Shown piece after piece: positions 1 through 7,105 of a stretch of 64,000 bases of DNA. The notes under the pieces are model-generated. The model made no database searches, was not told the origin of the DNA, and saw only the letters and a program-made list of their open reading frames with translations. Positions within the stretch are counted from its first letter, which is position 1; each line of letters begins with the position of its first letter. The stretch is from Rhynchopus sp. YZ270_cl-10. Taxonomy: Eukaryota > Euglenozoa > Diplonemea > Diplonemida > Diplonemidae. Both the position numbers and the translations under genes were made by a program. The stretch lies in contig OZ037878.1 in NCBI GenBank assembly GCA_964035575.1, positions 1 through 64,000 of the forward strand, read 5' to 3'.

Positions 1-170
1 TGCTCAGATTAAATTGTACGACCACGCAATTGACTCAAATGAGCCCAAATATCCCGTATTCCCAAGATTTTTGGACTTTCGAGCACATTGGGCATCCTTA
101 GGTATGTTTATAAGCCACTCTACGGCTATGTTAGAAAAAAAACCCACCATAATAATGATACATATGGCAT

Positions 171-179
171 GATTCCCAG
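171..179 (+). promoter_or_regulatory. Upstream element of SL RNA copy 1
   Basis: GATTCCCAG ends 39 nt before the SL exon. The same block occurs at the same distance before the other SL genes and before U2 and U4. It is followed by ACATGTTGGC. By position it resembles a proximal sequence element for snRNA-type transcription; function is inferred. Confidence 0.6.
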
Positions 180-217
180 AACATGTTGGCACTTAGAACA
201 TTGTAGAGAAAAAGGGC

Positions 218-335
218 AACCAACGATTTCTAAAGCTACAGTTTCTGTACTTCATTGGTATGGAAGCATGAAGATTATTCTTCTCACACAACTTTGTCAA
301 AACATGGCCAGTTTCGAAAGAGACTGGCCTTTTTT
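218..335 (+). ncRNA. Spliced leader (SL) RNA, copy 1
   Basis: Donor RNA for trans-splicing, which caps every nuclear mRNA with the mini-exon. The exon is about 218-257 (AACCAACGATTTC... ending TACTTCATTG) and is followed by the donor GTATGG at 258. The second half, CAGTTTCTGTACTTCATTG, is almost identical to the kinetoplastid/diplonemid SL 3' half. The intron part has a small stem-loop (GAAGA...TCTTC), a single-stranded AACTTTGTC that may bind Sm proteins, and a 10-bp GAAA-capped hairpin (GGCCAGTTTC/GAGACTGGCC) followed by T6 at 330-335. The exact 5' nucleotide could be 218 or 219. Confidence 0.93.
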
Positions 336-410
336 ACGTTAACACGATCGTCTTGTGCACAAGAAGCAAAAAAACCCACACAACAACAGCAGAAGTTTAG
401 AACCACATTC

Positions 411-450
411 AGACCCTGACCCAACTCCAACAAGGGGCCCCCTGTCTTGT
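411..450 (+). repeat. Palindromic motif downstream of SL RNA, copy 1
   Basis: CCCTGACCCAACTCCAACAAG followed by ...CCCTGTCTTGT. This is one of four related blocks, each lying 45-90 nt after the T-run of an SL RNA or 5S gene. In this copy the left half of the ACAAGAC/GTCTTGT palindrome has drifted. Function unknown. Confidence 0.6.
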
Positions 451-473
451 CAACCACCTTGTGCATATATACT

Positions 474-577
474 GGACCCCAGAAATGGGACATCCGTTAA
501 AATTGGATCGATACAGAGAAGATTAGCATGGTCCCTGCGCAAGGATGACACGCATTAATCGAGAAAGTATCAACTTT
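474..577 (+). ncRNA. U6: U6 spliceosomal snRNA
   Basis: The catalytic snRNA of the spliceosome. The invariant core is present: ATACAGAGAAGATTAGCATGG (ACAGAGA box), then CCCTGCGCAAGGATGACACGC (AGC/U4-pairing and internal stem-loop region). It ends in a long T-run after CAAC at 571, as expected of a Pol III transcript. The 5' hairpin GGACCCCAGAAATGGG is short, as in trypanosomes. No GCTTCCCTG element lies upstream, consistent with a different polymerase from its neighbours; GCATATATAC sits just upstream of the start. Confidence 0.93.
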
Positions 578-628
578 TTTTTTGTCCCCCGGATCACACG
601 TATTTTTTACACTGGTGTCTTCTTCATG

Positions 629-637
629 CTTCCCAGA
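629..637 (+). promoter_or_regulatory. Orphan copy of the snRNA upstream element
   Basis: GCTTCCCAG, followed 12-17 nt later by ACATATGTG, matches the block found 39-40 nt before SL, U2 and U4 genes, but no known RNA begins 40 nt downstream. A perfect hairpin TTGAAA/TTTCAA lies at about 703-720. It may drive an unrecognised small RNA or be a decayed copy. Confidence 0.3.
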
Positions 638-750
638 CCAACACATATGTGCAGACATACCCATCACCCACAGGTGGCAAGTGGCAGGCTGCAGTAACCC
701 ATTGAAATATTGGTTTCAAAAAACGACCATATGGTTTATGCTACTGGCAT

Positions 751-759
751 GCTTCCCTG
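751..759 (+). promoter_or_regulatory. Upstream element of SL RNA copy 2
   Basis: GCTTCCCTG ends 39 nt before the SL exon; ACATGTCG follows. Best copy of the shared snRNA/SL upstream motif. Confidence 0.6.
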
Positions 760-797
760 AGCATATACATGTCGAAAGCTGTGTAGAGAAAAAGAGC

Positions 798-916
798 AAC
801 CAACGATTTCTAAAGCTACAGTTTCTGTACTTCATTGGTATGGAAGCATGAAGATTATATTCTTCTCACACAACTTTGTCAAACATGGCCGGTTTCGAAA
901 GAGACTGGCCTTTTTT
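798..916 (+). ncRNA. Spliced leader (SL) RNA, copy 2
   Basis: Exon 798-837 is identical to copy 1, with the donor GTATGG at 838. The terminal hairpin is GGCCGGTTTC/GAGACTGGCC, where a G:U pair replaces an A:U pair of copy 1. This compensated change supports a structured, selected RNA. T6 terminator at 911-916. Confidence 0.93.
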
Positions 917-1492
917 ACGTTAGCATGATTGTCTTTGTGTGTCTTTGTGCAAAGCAAAAAAAAACACACACAAGAAGTGAGGATCTTCAAAACCACGTTT
1001 TTGACCTGACCCACCTCCAACTAGACAACCCTGTCTTGTATTCCGACAATATGGTATCTATTGAGCCGGGATGTGTTGGCTGCATCCTGAAACCCCTAGC
1101 TTCTGGGGGGGCAAGCTTCTCCAGAACTGGGCACTCTTTGAGGTGGACCAAAGGCACCTTCAACTTCTGTGTTGATGTGTTGTCCGTGTTAGTCTACTGT
1201 CCTGTTTGCGGCCTTGGTGTAAACCAGGGCAACAATCAGAGTGAAATGGGGTGAACCGGGCCAGGCTGGTCTCACAGAGCAGCTCATAACTCCTGCAGTG
1301 GACAGTTCAAGGATCGCAGCACAGAGCAGAGTGAGGGTGTTTCCAACTCAATGGCTTGAACTGGAGAAGCGTTTCTTTTTTACATTTTTCCATGTGAACA
1401 TTGTTTCCACATCACCATACACATGTGTTGTTGATACACCCCACCACGTTGCCCAGACCATTCCTACCCACATTATTCACCACAAGTGGCAT
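917..1492. other. SL RNA intergenic spacer
   Basis: No gene recognised. It holds one copy of the downstream palindromic motif (1001-1039) and otherwise unique sequence. Short open frames here show no protein-like features. Confidence 0.5.
1001..1039 (+). repeat. Palindromic motif downstream of SL RNA, copy 2
   Basis: CCTGACCCACCTCCAACTAG then ACAACCCTGTCTTGT; second of four copies. Confidence 0.6.
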
Positions 1493-1501
1493 GTTTACCA
1501 G
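1493..1501 (+). promoter_or_regulatory. Upstream element of SL RNA copy 3
   Basis: GTTTACCAG, a diverged form of GCTTCCCTG, ends 39 nt before the SL exon and is followed by ACATGTTGGTGCTTAGAGC, nearly the same as before copy 1. Confidence 0.5.
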
Positions 1502-1539
1502 TACATGTTGGTGCTTAGAGCAATGTTAAGAAAAAGGGC

Positions 1540-1658
1540 AACCAACGATTTCTAAAGCTACAGTTTCTGTACTTCATTGGTATGGAAGCATGAAGATTAT
1601 ATTCTTCTCACACAACTTTGTCAAACATGGCCAGCCTCGAAAGAGACTGGCCTTTTTT
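1540..1658 (+). ncRNA. Spliced leader (SL) RNA, copy 3
   Basis: Exon 1540-1579 is identical to the other copies, with donor GTATGG at 1580. The 3' hairpin GGCCAGCCTC/GAGACTGGCC has one C-A mismatch, and T6 follows at 1653-1658. The three copies are dispersed over 1.4 kb with unrelated spacers, rather than forming a perfect tandem array. Confidence 0.92.
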
Positions 1659-1712
1659 ACGTCACCATGAGAAAAAACATTCACACATATGATGCATGTA
1701 CAAAGTGTGTGT

Positions 1713-1750
1713 CACCCTGACCCACCTCCAACAAGACAACCCTGTCTTGT
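1713..1750 (+). repeat. Palindromic motif downstream of SL RNA, copy 3
   Basis: CCCTGACCCACCTCCAACA leads into ACAAGACAACCCTGTCTTGT, which contains the perfect 7-bp inverted repeat ACAAGAC/GTCTTGT. Confidence 0.65.
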
Positions 1751-2360
1751 TTTCCCATACTCTCCCTATGTTTGGGTGCTAAGTTAGTGTGCTACTTCGA
1801 AACCAAACAACTCGTTCAGCAACAGCTAAAACTTGAAAAGACCTTTCTATTTAAGAAAATTCTTTACAATTTTTATGATGCGGTCCTGCTGTTGGGCCTG
1901 ATATGGCCCAAGGCGGAACTACTTTCATATGATGTAAATCCCGTACGTTCGTACAGAATATTACCCATGATGATTATTCTTACATTAGCGTGTAACACTA
2001 ATTCTGACTGCGTTCTATTTCACACTTCAAATATTAGAACTGGATGTGGGGCTGCCAGTTTACTGGTGGTCCCGATCCAGCACACAACGCAAGCACCCTT
2101 TTTTATATTTTCCCACCCAGCACCCCCCCTGTGTCTGTGTTGTTGCCTAAGCATCGCCTTTTACAGGCTTCCTTGCAGGGAGTGTTCGGTCAAGTGATAG
2201 TGATGAAGAAGGACAGGGGCGAGTTTTCTCGTGAAATGCTTTGAAGCCTCTGACATTGAGAGGCTCGCTCCGACCTCTGTTTTTAATAACCCACATCACA
2301 GTGGTAACCACTGTGTATGTATGGTATGTATGGTATGTTTGTTTTTGTTTTGTTAAAAAA
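1751..2360. other. Spacer between SL RNA 3 and U2
   Basis: I see no gene here. The open frames on both strands lack recognisable domains. Confidence 0.4.
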
Positions 2361-2550
2361 GAGGGTATGCCACTCCTGGATGTTGTGCAGCTCCAGGGCA
2401 ACATGTGTGAACGGACCAGGTTGCCCTGGCGACCCGTCACCCCAATGAGAAATTGCGTTAATATCATCAGTGCACAAGGCACTGTATCAGATATTAAGCT
2501 GATAAGAACAGATAATACACTTGATCTTAGCCAAAAGGCCGAGAAGGTAT
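2361..2550 (-). ncRNA. U2: U2 spliceosomal snRNA
   Basis: Pairs with the intron branch site and with U6. Read on the minus strand it starts ATACCTTCTCGGCCTTTTGGC, TAAGATCAAGTGTATTATC, TGTTCTTATCAGCTTAATATC, matching the universal U2 5' domain. The branch-site-recognition element is GTATTA where most eukaryotes have GTAGTA. Stem IIa (CAGATATTAAGCTG family) is intact; an Sm-like GCAATTTCTC follows, then hairpins CCAGG-GCAA-CCTGG and CCTGGA...TCCAGG. The 3' end is uncertain; 2361 precedes an A6 (T6 on the RNA strand). Confidence 0.92.
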
Positions 2551-2589
2551 GACTTCTTTTTAGTCCATACCGAATTCGACACCCATGTA

Positions 2590-2598
2590 CAGGGAAGC
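2590..2598 (-). promoter_or_regulatory. Upstream element of U2
   Basis: GCTTCCCTG on the minus strand ends 40 nt before the U2 start and is followed by TACATGGGTGTCG. A second copy of the surrounding 45 bp lies at 2645-2695, a small direct duplication between U2 and U4. Confidence 0.6.
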
Positions 2599-2700
2599 AT
2601 GATTATGATCAATATTACTAGGAAACAACAAGGCAAGCAGATTACACACCCATGTCACAGGGAAGTAAGTGAAGGTGATGATCAATCTTATTAGTAAAAA

Positions 2701-2845
2701 CAAGGCCGCCGAAGCAGCTACACAAATTGCCAATGTGGCAACGCCGAAGCGGCCCATGGCGGGAATTGGGTAGTTTTCAACCAGCAATCTCTCCACAGCG
2801 TCCCTATTTGGTCATTGCTTATGGAATTATCCCGAGCGCAAGAAT
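2701..2845 (-). ncRNA. U4: U4 spliceosomal snRNA
   Basis: U4 chaperones U6 before activation. Minus-strand sequence TTGCGCTCGGGATAATTCC...AAGCAATGACC resembles the U4 5' stem-loop region. GAGATTGCTGGTTGAAAAC matches the stem I segment GATTATTGCTAATTGAAAAC. A central ACCCAATTCCCGCC follows, then an Sm site GGCAATTTGTG and a TTCG-capped 3' hairpin, ending before T5. The 5' end is set by similarity and by the 40-nt spacing to the upstream element. Confidence 0.82.
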
Positions 2846-2884
2846 ACCTCCTTTTCTCCCAGTCGTGTCACAAAGCTATGTCCA

Positions 2885-2893
2885 CAGGGAAGT
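2885..2893 (-). promoter_or_regulatory. Upstream element of U4
   Basis: ACTTCCCTG on the minus strand, 40 nt before the inferred U4 start; GGACATAG follows. Confidence 0.55.
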
Positions 2894-3318
2894 GTGTTGG
2901 GGTGGTAACATATAGACACCACGTAAAGTTAACACACCAAAACTACCACCGCCAATGTGCCTCCCTATAGACATCTGTGCAGCCGATAGGTGGAACAAAC
3001 AAGGGCAAGACTGTACTCTACACAGGATCTGTTTTTGAGTGCATTCGTGTTGAAGATTGTTTTCTTCGGCACAAGACCAAAGCTGGATGATGACATAGGT
3101 TGGGCATGTGCAGCATGAGCACTTGCGATGATTGTCACATACTTCTTGTATTGTTTTGTCTCTCCCCTGTATGGCGCAGGGAAGAGTACCAGGCACAGCC
3201 CTTCCACTTACAGCTTGTTTTTAAGAAAAACCTCAAAAAAGGCTTCACATTACTTTTTTCACCTTCAAGGACATCTTGATCAATCAAGAAGTTACCACAC
3301 TATCCTCGCTCTCAACAT
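2894..3318. other. Spacer between U4 and U5
   Basis: No RNA or protein gene recognised on either strand. Confidence 0.4.
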
Positions 3319-3327
3319 GCTTCCATG
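3319..3327 (+). promoter_or_regulatory. Upstream element of U5
   Basis: GCTTCCATG, one base different from the consensus, ends about 40 nt before the inferred U5 start. Confidence 0.5.
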
Positions 3328-3366
3328 TGTAGCAAAGTGCACACAGCAATAGAACAAAACAGAGCC

Positions 3367-3481
3367 ATATCACGGTTCTTGCCCATATCGAACTCATCTT
3401 TCGCCTTTTACTAAAGATGACCGTGGGTAAGAGCCACTAAGTGAAAGCATAATTTTTGAAGGGGCCTTTGTGTCTCATCTG
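3367..3481 (+). ncRNA. U5: U5 spliceosomal snRNA
   Basis: U5 aligns exons during splicing. The invariant loop 1 CGCCTTTTACT is at 3402-3412, inside the stem ATCTTT/AAAGAT. A lower stem GGTTCTTGCCCA (3375-3386) pairs with TGGGTAAGAGCC (3424-3435) through one or two G:U pairs. The Sm site AATTTTTGAA is at 3451, followed by a 3' hairpin and T5 at 3482. Length is normal for U5. Confidence 0.93.
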
Positions 3482-3505
3482 TTTTTAAGTCTTGACAACC
3501 ACTAC

Positions 3506-3514
3506 GCTTCCCTG
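3506..3514 (+). promoter_or_regulatory. Upstream element of U1
   Basis: GCTTCCCTG, identical to the copies at SL RNA 2 and U2, lies about 40 nt before the U1 candidate. Confidence 0.55.
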
Positions 3515-3554
3515 AAGGTGTTGGAGTTTCGCATGTTGTTAAACTCAGCTAGAG

Positions 3555-3714
3555 GTTACATACCTTACTGGTGTCTGACCTGATCAACAAGGGCGTCGAC
3601 ACACCAGTGGCCCTTGCATTGCACTGCGCAGGGGATACTGGTGGCACTAGCTTCGGCTGGCTTGCACAGTGAAATTTTTGACAGCGGCGGTGCTGTGCTT
3701 TGCACAAACCCGCC
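3555..3714 (+). ncRNA. U1: U1 spliceosomal snRNA (candidate)
   Basis: U1 recognises 5' splice sites. The 5' end reads GTTACATACCTTACTGG. ACATACC is complementary to GGTATGT, the exon-intron junction of the cis-introns in this window. CTGATCAACAAGG resembles the 70K-binding loop (GATCACGAAGG), and GCATTGCACTGCGC carries the U1A loop core ATTGCAC. The Sm-type site AAATTTTTGAC is at about 3672-3682, followed by a GGCGG...CCGCC hairpin and T5 at 3715-3719. Identification rests on these pieces plus the shared promoter and neighbours; not confirmed by a covariance model. Confidence 0.78.
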
Positions 3715-3941
3715 TTTTTAAACAAACAAACAAACCAAAACAAACGTGATCACACAAACCATCATGTTACCCAGTAAACCCAGTAAACCCAGCACACTGG
3801 TCTAGAGGGATCGACCACTGAGTGGTGACCTGTGAGCACACAGGCACCTGCTCCGATGCAGTAGTGCAGCGCACTAAGTGCTGTGCTAAGGACTGGCCAA
3901 ACTTGTTAAACCTGCTGACCCACAAACCGGTTTTCACAACC

Positions 3942-3987
3942 GAAGCAAAAACAAGCTCAGAAATAAAAAGCTCTTCAAAGGTTTTCG
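3942..3987 (+). promoter_or_regulatory. Conserved block upstream of 5S rRNA copy 1
   Basis: GAAGCAAAAACAAGCTCAGA continuing AATAAAAAGCTCTTCAAAGG. The same roughly 45 bp precede the second 5S gene at the same distance (about 17 nt before the RNA), while sequence further upstream differs, suggesting a retained upstream control region. Confidence 0.55.
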
Positions 3988-4003
3988 AACCTGACTCAGT
4001 ATT

Positions 4004-4122
4004 GGATTCGGCCATACTCTGGTGAATACACCTCATCCCGCCTGATTTGAGAAGTTAAGCACCAGCAGGCCTGGATAGTACTGGCGTGGGTGACCAGCTG
4101 GGAAGTCCGGGTGCTTGAATCC
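4004..4122 (+). rRNA. 5S ribosomal RNA, copy 1
   Basis: 119 nt with GGATTC at the 5' end pairing with GAATCC at the 3' end (helix I). Diagnostic blocks include GGCCATACT, CATCCCGCCTGATTTGAGAAG, TTAAGCACCAGCAGGCC, TGGATAGTACTGGCGTGGGTG and GACCAGCTGGGAAGTCCGGG. The internal promoter region is intact. T5 follows immediately. Confidence 0.96.
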
Positions 4123-4166
4123 TTTTTGCTTTTCTTCCGTGTTGGTGTGTGTGGTTTTAGGACATC

Positions 4167-4206
4167 CAGACCCTGACCCACCTCCAACAAGACAACCCTG
4201 TCTTGT
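4167..4206 (+). repeat. Palindromic motif downstream of 5S rRNA, copy 4
   Basis: CCCTGACCCACCTCCAACA then ACAAGACAACCCTGTCTTGT. It is the same block as after the three SL RNA genes, here 45 nt after a 5S gene. Confidence 0.6.
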
Positions 4207-4300
4207 ATCCCTGTGTTTGTTGCACTATCCAGAGAGCAGAAATGAGGGGAGACTACACCACCGACGGTGCTTCAGCCTACAGGAGCATGCTGGAATGTGA

Positions 4301-4609
4301 ATGCTGCATGACAGCATTCACAATTTCACCTTTGGTGAGATGGAGATGAGCGCAAAGGAAAATGCACAACAAAAACTGAGGAAGAGGCATCCATACTCCC
4401 CAGAAGGGACGTGCGCACCTGCAGCCAAAAATTCTCCTGTGCTTAATATCATGCGCGCTGGGGATGCCGAAATAGCTAAACTGTTGCAAGAAGTGGGACT
4501 AATTCCCAGGCAGTTGCCCTGTACAACATGCAAGTCCACAATGCCAGAAACACTGTACTGGACACCAAGATACTCCAAGAAGATCGCAAACTGGCCTTAT
4601 TTTAGGTGA
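4301..4609 (+). pseudogene. Possible ISXO2-like transposase N-terminal fragment
   Basis: A 102-codon frame whose residues 60-84 (AKLLQEVGLIPRQLPCTTC, then KSTM) resemble the N-terminal zinc-ribbon segment of ISXO2-like DDE transposases, typically LLxxxGLLP...CxxC...M. Only one of the two expected CxxC pairs is visible and no catalytic domain follows, so it would be a fragment. It sits between two 5S genes. Family assignment is from memory of the motif only and could be wrong. Confidence 0.3.
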
Positions 4610-4695
4610 AATGACCTAATGCAGAGTGCAGCGGAACAGGGGAGACAAATAAAGTTTCCTGTACCATGCAACACCCAAGACACTTTTGCACAAGT

Positions 4696-4740
4696 GAAGC
4701 AAAAACAAGCTCAGAAATAAAAAGCTCTTCAAAGGTTTTC
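4696..4740 (+). promoter_or_regulatory. Conserved block upstream of 5S rRNA copy 2
   Basis: Nearly identical to the block before 5S copy 1, with the same spacing to the RNA start. Confidence 0.55.
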
Positions 4741-4757
4741 CACCCAGACCCATTATT

Positions 4758-4876
4758 GGATTCGGCCATACTCTGGTGAATACACCTCATCCCGCCTGAT
4801 TTGAGAAGTTAAGCACCAGCAGGCCTGGATAGTACTGGCGTGGGTGACCAGCTGGGAAGTCCGGGTGCTTGAATCC
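4758..4876 (+). rRNA. 5S ribosomal RNA, copy 2
   Basis: 119 nt, identical by eye to copy 1 throughout, with a T-run after GAATCC. The flanks diverge outside the 45-bp upstream block. Confidence 0.96.
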
Positions 4877-4959
4877 TTTTTTCCTTATTTGTGGTGTAAC
4901 ACACAGAAGTTGGTTGAAAAGTGAACTGATAGTATTCAGCGCAAAGCATGATTATTGAA

Positions 4960-5031
4960 GGGTATATAGCTCAGTGGTAGAGCATTCGGCTGCAGTCCGA
5001 ACGGTCCCTGGTTCGAACCCGGGTGTGCCCT
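4960..5031 (+). tRNA. tRNA-Cys (GCA)
   Basis: Acceptor GGGTATA pairs with TGTGCCC through G:U pairs. Anticodon arm TTCGG-CTGCAGT-CCGAA; T-loop GTTCGAACC. T-run downstream. Confidence 0.93.
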
Positions 5032-5125
5032 CTCTTTTTTGTTTCAAGATTTTCTGTGTGTTACTTTTCCCCTTTTGGTTTTGAATTTCATCCCCACCTT
5101 GTAAAGATTCGTTTAAGAAATGTAA

Positions 5126-5198
5126 GGGGGTTTAGCTCAAATGGTAGAGCGCTCGCTCAGCATGCGAGAGGTAGAGGGATCGATACCCTCAATCTCCA
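5126..5198 (+). tRNA. tRNA-Ala (AGC)
   Basis: Anticodon arm CTCGC-TCAGCAT-GCGAG. T-arm GAGGG-ATCGATA-CCCTC has an atypical first loop base (A instead of T54). Acceptor GGGGGTT/AATCTCC includes two G:U pairs. Confidence 0.9.
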
Positions 5199-5289
5199 AA
5201 CATTTTTTGGCTTGGAAACACTGTTGTGATATTTCCAGATCTCAATTCTTTTTGGTACCAAAGAAAAAGAAGGAAGCGACAGAATTGTA

Positions 5290-5361
5290 TCTCCTATGGT
5301 GTAGTGGTTAGCACTCGAGACTCTGAATCTCGCGACCGCGGTTCGAATCCGCGTAGGAGAA
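5290..5361 (+). tRNA. tRNA-Gln (CTG)
   Basis: Acceptor TCTCCTA/TAGGAGA. Anticodon arm CGAGA-CTCTGAA-TCTCG. Confidence 0.93.
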
Positions 5362-5454
5362 CTTTCCTTTTTCTCCGTTTCGTCCCTTGTTATTCTCCTC
5401 TGTGACTGGTTGAAACGCATTCCCACTTCCATATTCTTGTTGGCTTTTATTGAA

Positions 5455-5536
5455 GGCGAGATGGCCGAGTGGTCTAAGGCGCCAGGTTAAGGCCCTGGTC
5501 CCTTCGGGGGCGTGGGTTCAAACCCCACTCTCGTCA
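5455..5536 (+). tRNA. tRNA-Leu (AAG)
   Basis: 82-nt class II tRNA with long variable arm (GTCCCTTCGGGGGC). Anticodon arm CCAGG-TTAAGGC-CCTGG. Almost the same body as the Leu(TAG) gene 300 bp away. Confidence 0.94.
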
Positions 5537-5625
5537 CTTGTTATTCTTTTTCATTTTCATTTTCAATCTATCCCTTTTGTTTTGTTTTCAAGATTGTGCA
5601 AAACACAAAAAGCACACTTGTCAGG

Positions 5626-5698
5626 TCCTCCTTGGCGCAGTCGGTAGCGCGTCAGGCTGTTAACCTGCAGGTCGTTGGTTCGAACCCAACAGGAGGAG
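5626..5698 (+). tRNA. tRNA-Asn (GTT), copy 1
   Basis: Acceptor TCCTCCT/AGGAGGA. Loop CTGTTAA. Identical to the copy at 11146. Confidence 0.94.
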
Positions 5699-5757
5699 AC
5701 TTTTTTCCCTTCTCAAACCATTTTCTGTTCTTTGCAAAAGTCATAAAAAACTGGGAA

Positions 5758-5839
5758 GGCGAGATGGCCGAGCGGTCTAAGGCGCCAGGTTTAGGCCCTG
5801 GTCTCTTCGGAGGCGTGGGTTCAAACCCCACTCTCGTCA
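5758..5839 (+). tRNA. tRNA-Leu (TAG)
   Basis: 82 nt, variable arm TCTCTTCGGAGGC, anticodon arm CCAGG-TTTAGGC-CCTGG. Differs from Leu(AAG) mainly in the anticodon and variable arm, a recent anticodon-shift pair. Confidence 0.94.
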
Positions 5840-5903
5840 CGTTATTACCATTTTTCCGCAGAAAACCCACCTCTTGTGGAAAACAGTTCCGGTCATTATT
5901 GTA

Positions 5904-5976
5904 GCAGCTATCGTCTAGTGGTTAGGACGCTCGCCTCACACGCGAGAGATCGTCGGTTCAATCCCGACTAGCTGTA
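5904..5976 (+). tRNA. tRNA-Val (CAC)
   Basis: Acceptor GCAGCTA/TAGCTGT. Anticodon arm CTCGC-CTCACAC-GCGAG. Confidence 0.93.
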
Positions 5977-6066
5977 ATTTCTTTTTGAACTTTCCTTCAC
6001 ATTTTCGTTCAATGCAACGATCGAAAAGATGTCCCCATGCAGATAATAGTTTTGCCTACTATCAGA

Positions 6067-6138
6067 TCCGCTGTAGTATAGTGGTTAGAACAGCCGGCTC
6101 TCACCCGGCAGACCGGGGTTCAATTCCCCGCAGCGGAA
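6067..6138 (+). tRNA. tRNA-Glu (CTC)
   Basis: Acceptor TCCGCTG/CAGCGGA. Anticodon arm GCCGG-CTCTCAC-CCGGC. Confidence 0.93.
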
Positions 6139-6232
6139 AATACTTTTTTTTAGACCAAGTTTTGGAGAGAAGAATTTCTGACTTTTGAATATTAACGCCA
6201 TCATGTAAATCTGGATGAAGAAAATAATCAGT

Positions 6233-6304
6233 GGCTTAGTGGTCTAGTGGCATGATTCTCGCTTCGGGTGCGAGAGGTCCAGGGTTCGATTCCCTGCTGA
6301 GCCC
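6233..6304 (+). tRNA. tRNA-Pro (CGG)
   Basis: Acceptor GGCTTAG/CTGAGCC. Anticodon arm CTCGC-TTCGGGT-GCGAG. Confidence 0.93.
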
Positions 6305-6518
6305 CTCTTTTTATTTAGGTAGTTTCTTGCTTGGGAATTGTTTAGAAAAATTATTTCCACATCTTTTCGACCACCAAAATCCCAAGATGAGGAAGTTTGG
6401 AAAAGTGCATTTTTGTGAAAGTATTTTGCCATATCTTTGTTGTCACCAAAATCCCAAGATGGTGAGAGAATCTTGAAAAATCATTTTCCATATTTTCACT
6501 TCCCAGTGAAAAAGAGAA

Positions 6519-6591
6519 TACCCATGGTGGGGATCGAACCCACAATCTTTCGCTTAGGAAGCGAACGCCTTATCCATTGGGCTACACGGGC
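6519..6591 (-). tRNA. tRNA-Arg (CCT)
   Basis: Acceptor GCCCGTG/CATGGGT. Anticodon arm TTCGC-TTCCTAA-GCGAA. Confidence 0.92.
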
Positions 6592-6699
6592 CTAATAGTT
6601 TTACCTTCTTTCCTTTTCTCTGGGGTGGTCAAATTTAGGACAAGAGACTTCTCTGCATGACCACCCCCCACAATGATTCTTTGGTTTAAATGAATGTGA

Positions 6700-6772
6700 G
6701 CCTCCCTAGCTCAGTCGGTAGAGCGCAAGGCCCTTAACCTTGTGGTCGCGGGTTCGAGCCCCGCGGGAGGTG
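6700..6772 (+). tRNA. tRNA-Lys (CTT), copy 1
   Basis: Acceptor GCCTCCC/GGGAGGT. Anticodon arm CAAGG-CCCTTAA-CCTTG. Same sequence as the minus-strand gene at 11780-11852; the flanks share CAATGATTCTTTG-like sequence in inverted order. Confidence 0.94.
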
Positions 6773-7105
6773 CTTTTCTTTTTGAATGCTTACGATTTTG
6801 CAGGTTTCTGAGATTTTGAGGCAAATGAAAACCAAAAAATATTTCCTCCACTTGATCTCAGTTCTGTTTCGTTGGCAAGTTGAGAGTGGAATTTGGGTGA
6901 AAATATGTGTTTTCCGAACCAACACAGGACTCCCACCGACCGGTGTAGGTTTTGCGTTCAACCAGGTGTGAACTGCTTCCACTCGCGAAAAGTGCCAGAC
7001 CCTTTTGCTGGGGATAGCACGTTTCAGCCCCACAACTTATCTCCTTTCTGGGCATGTCCAGTGTGCTCAGCTGCCGCTTCTTGGCGACTCACCAGTACAG
7101 AATGG

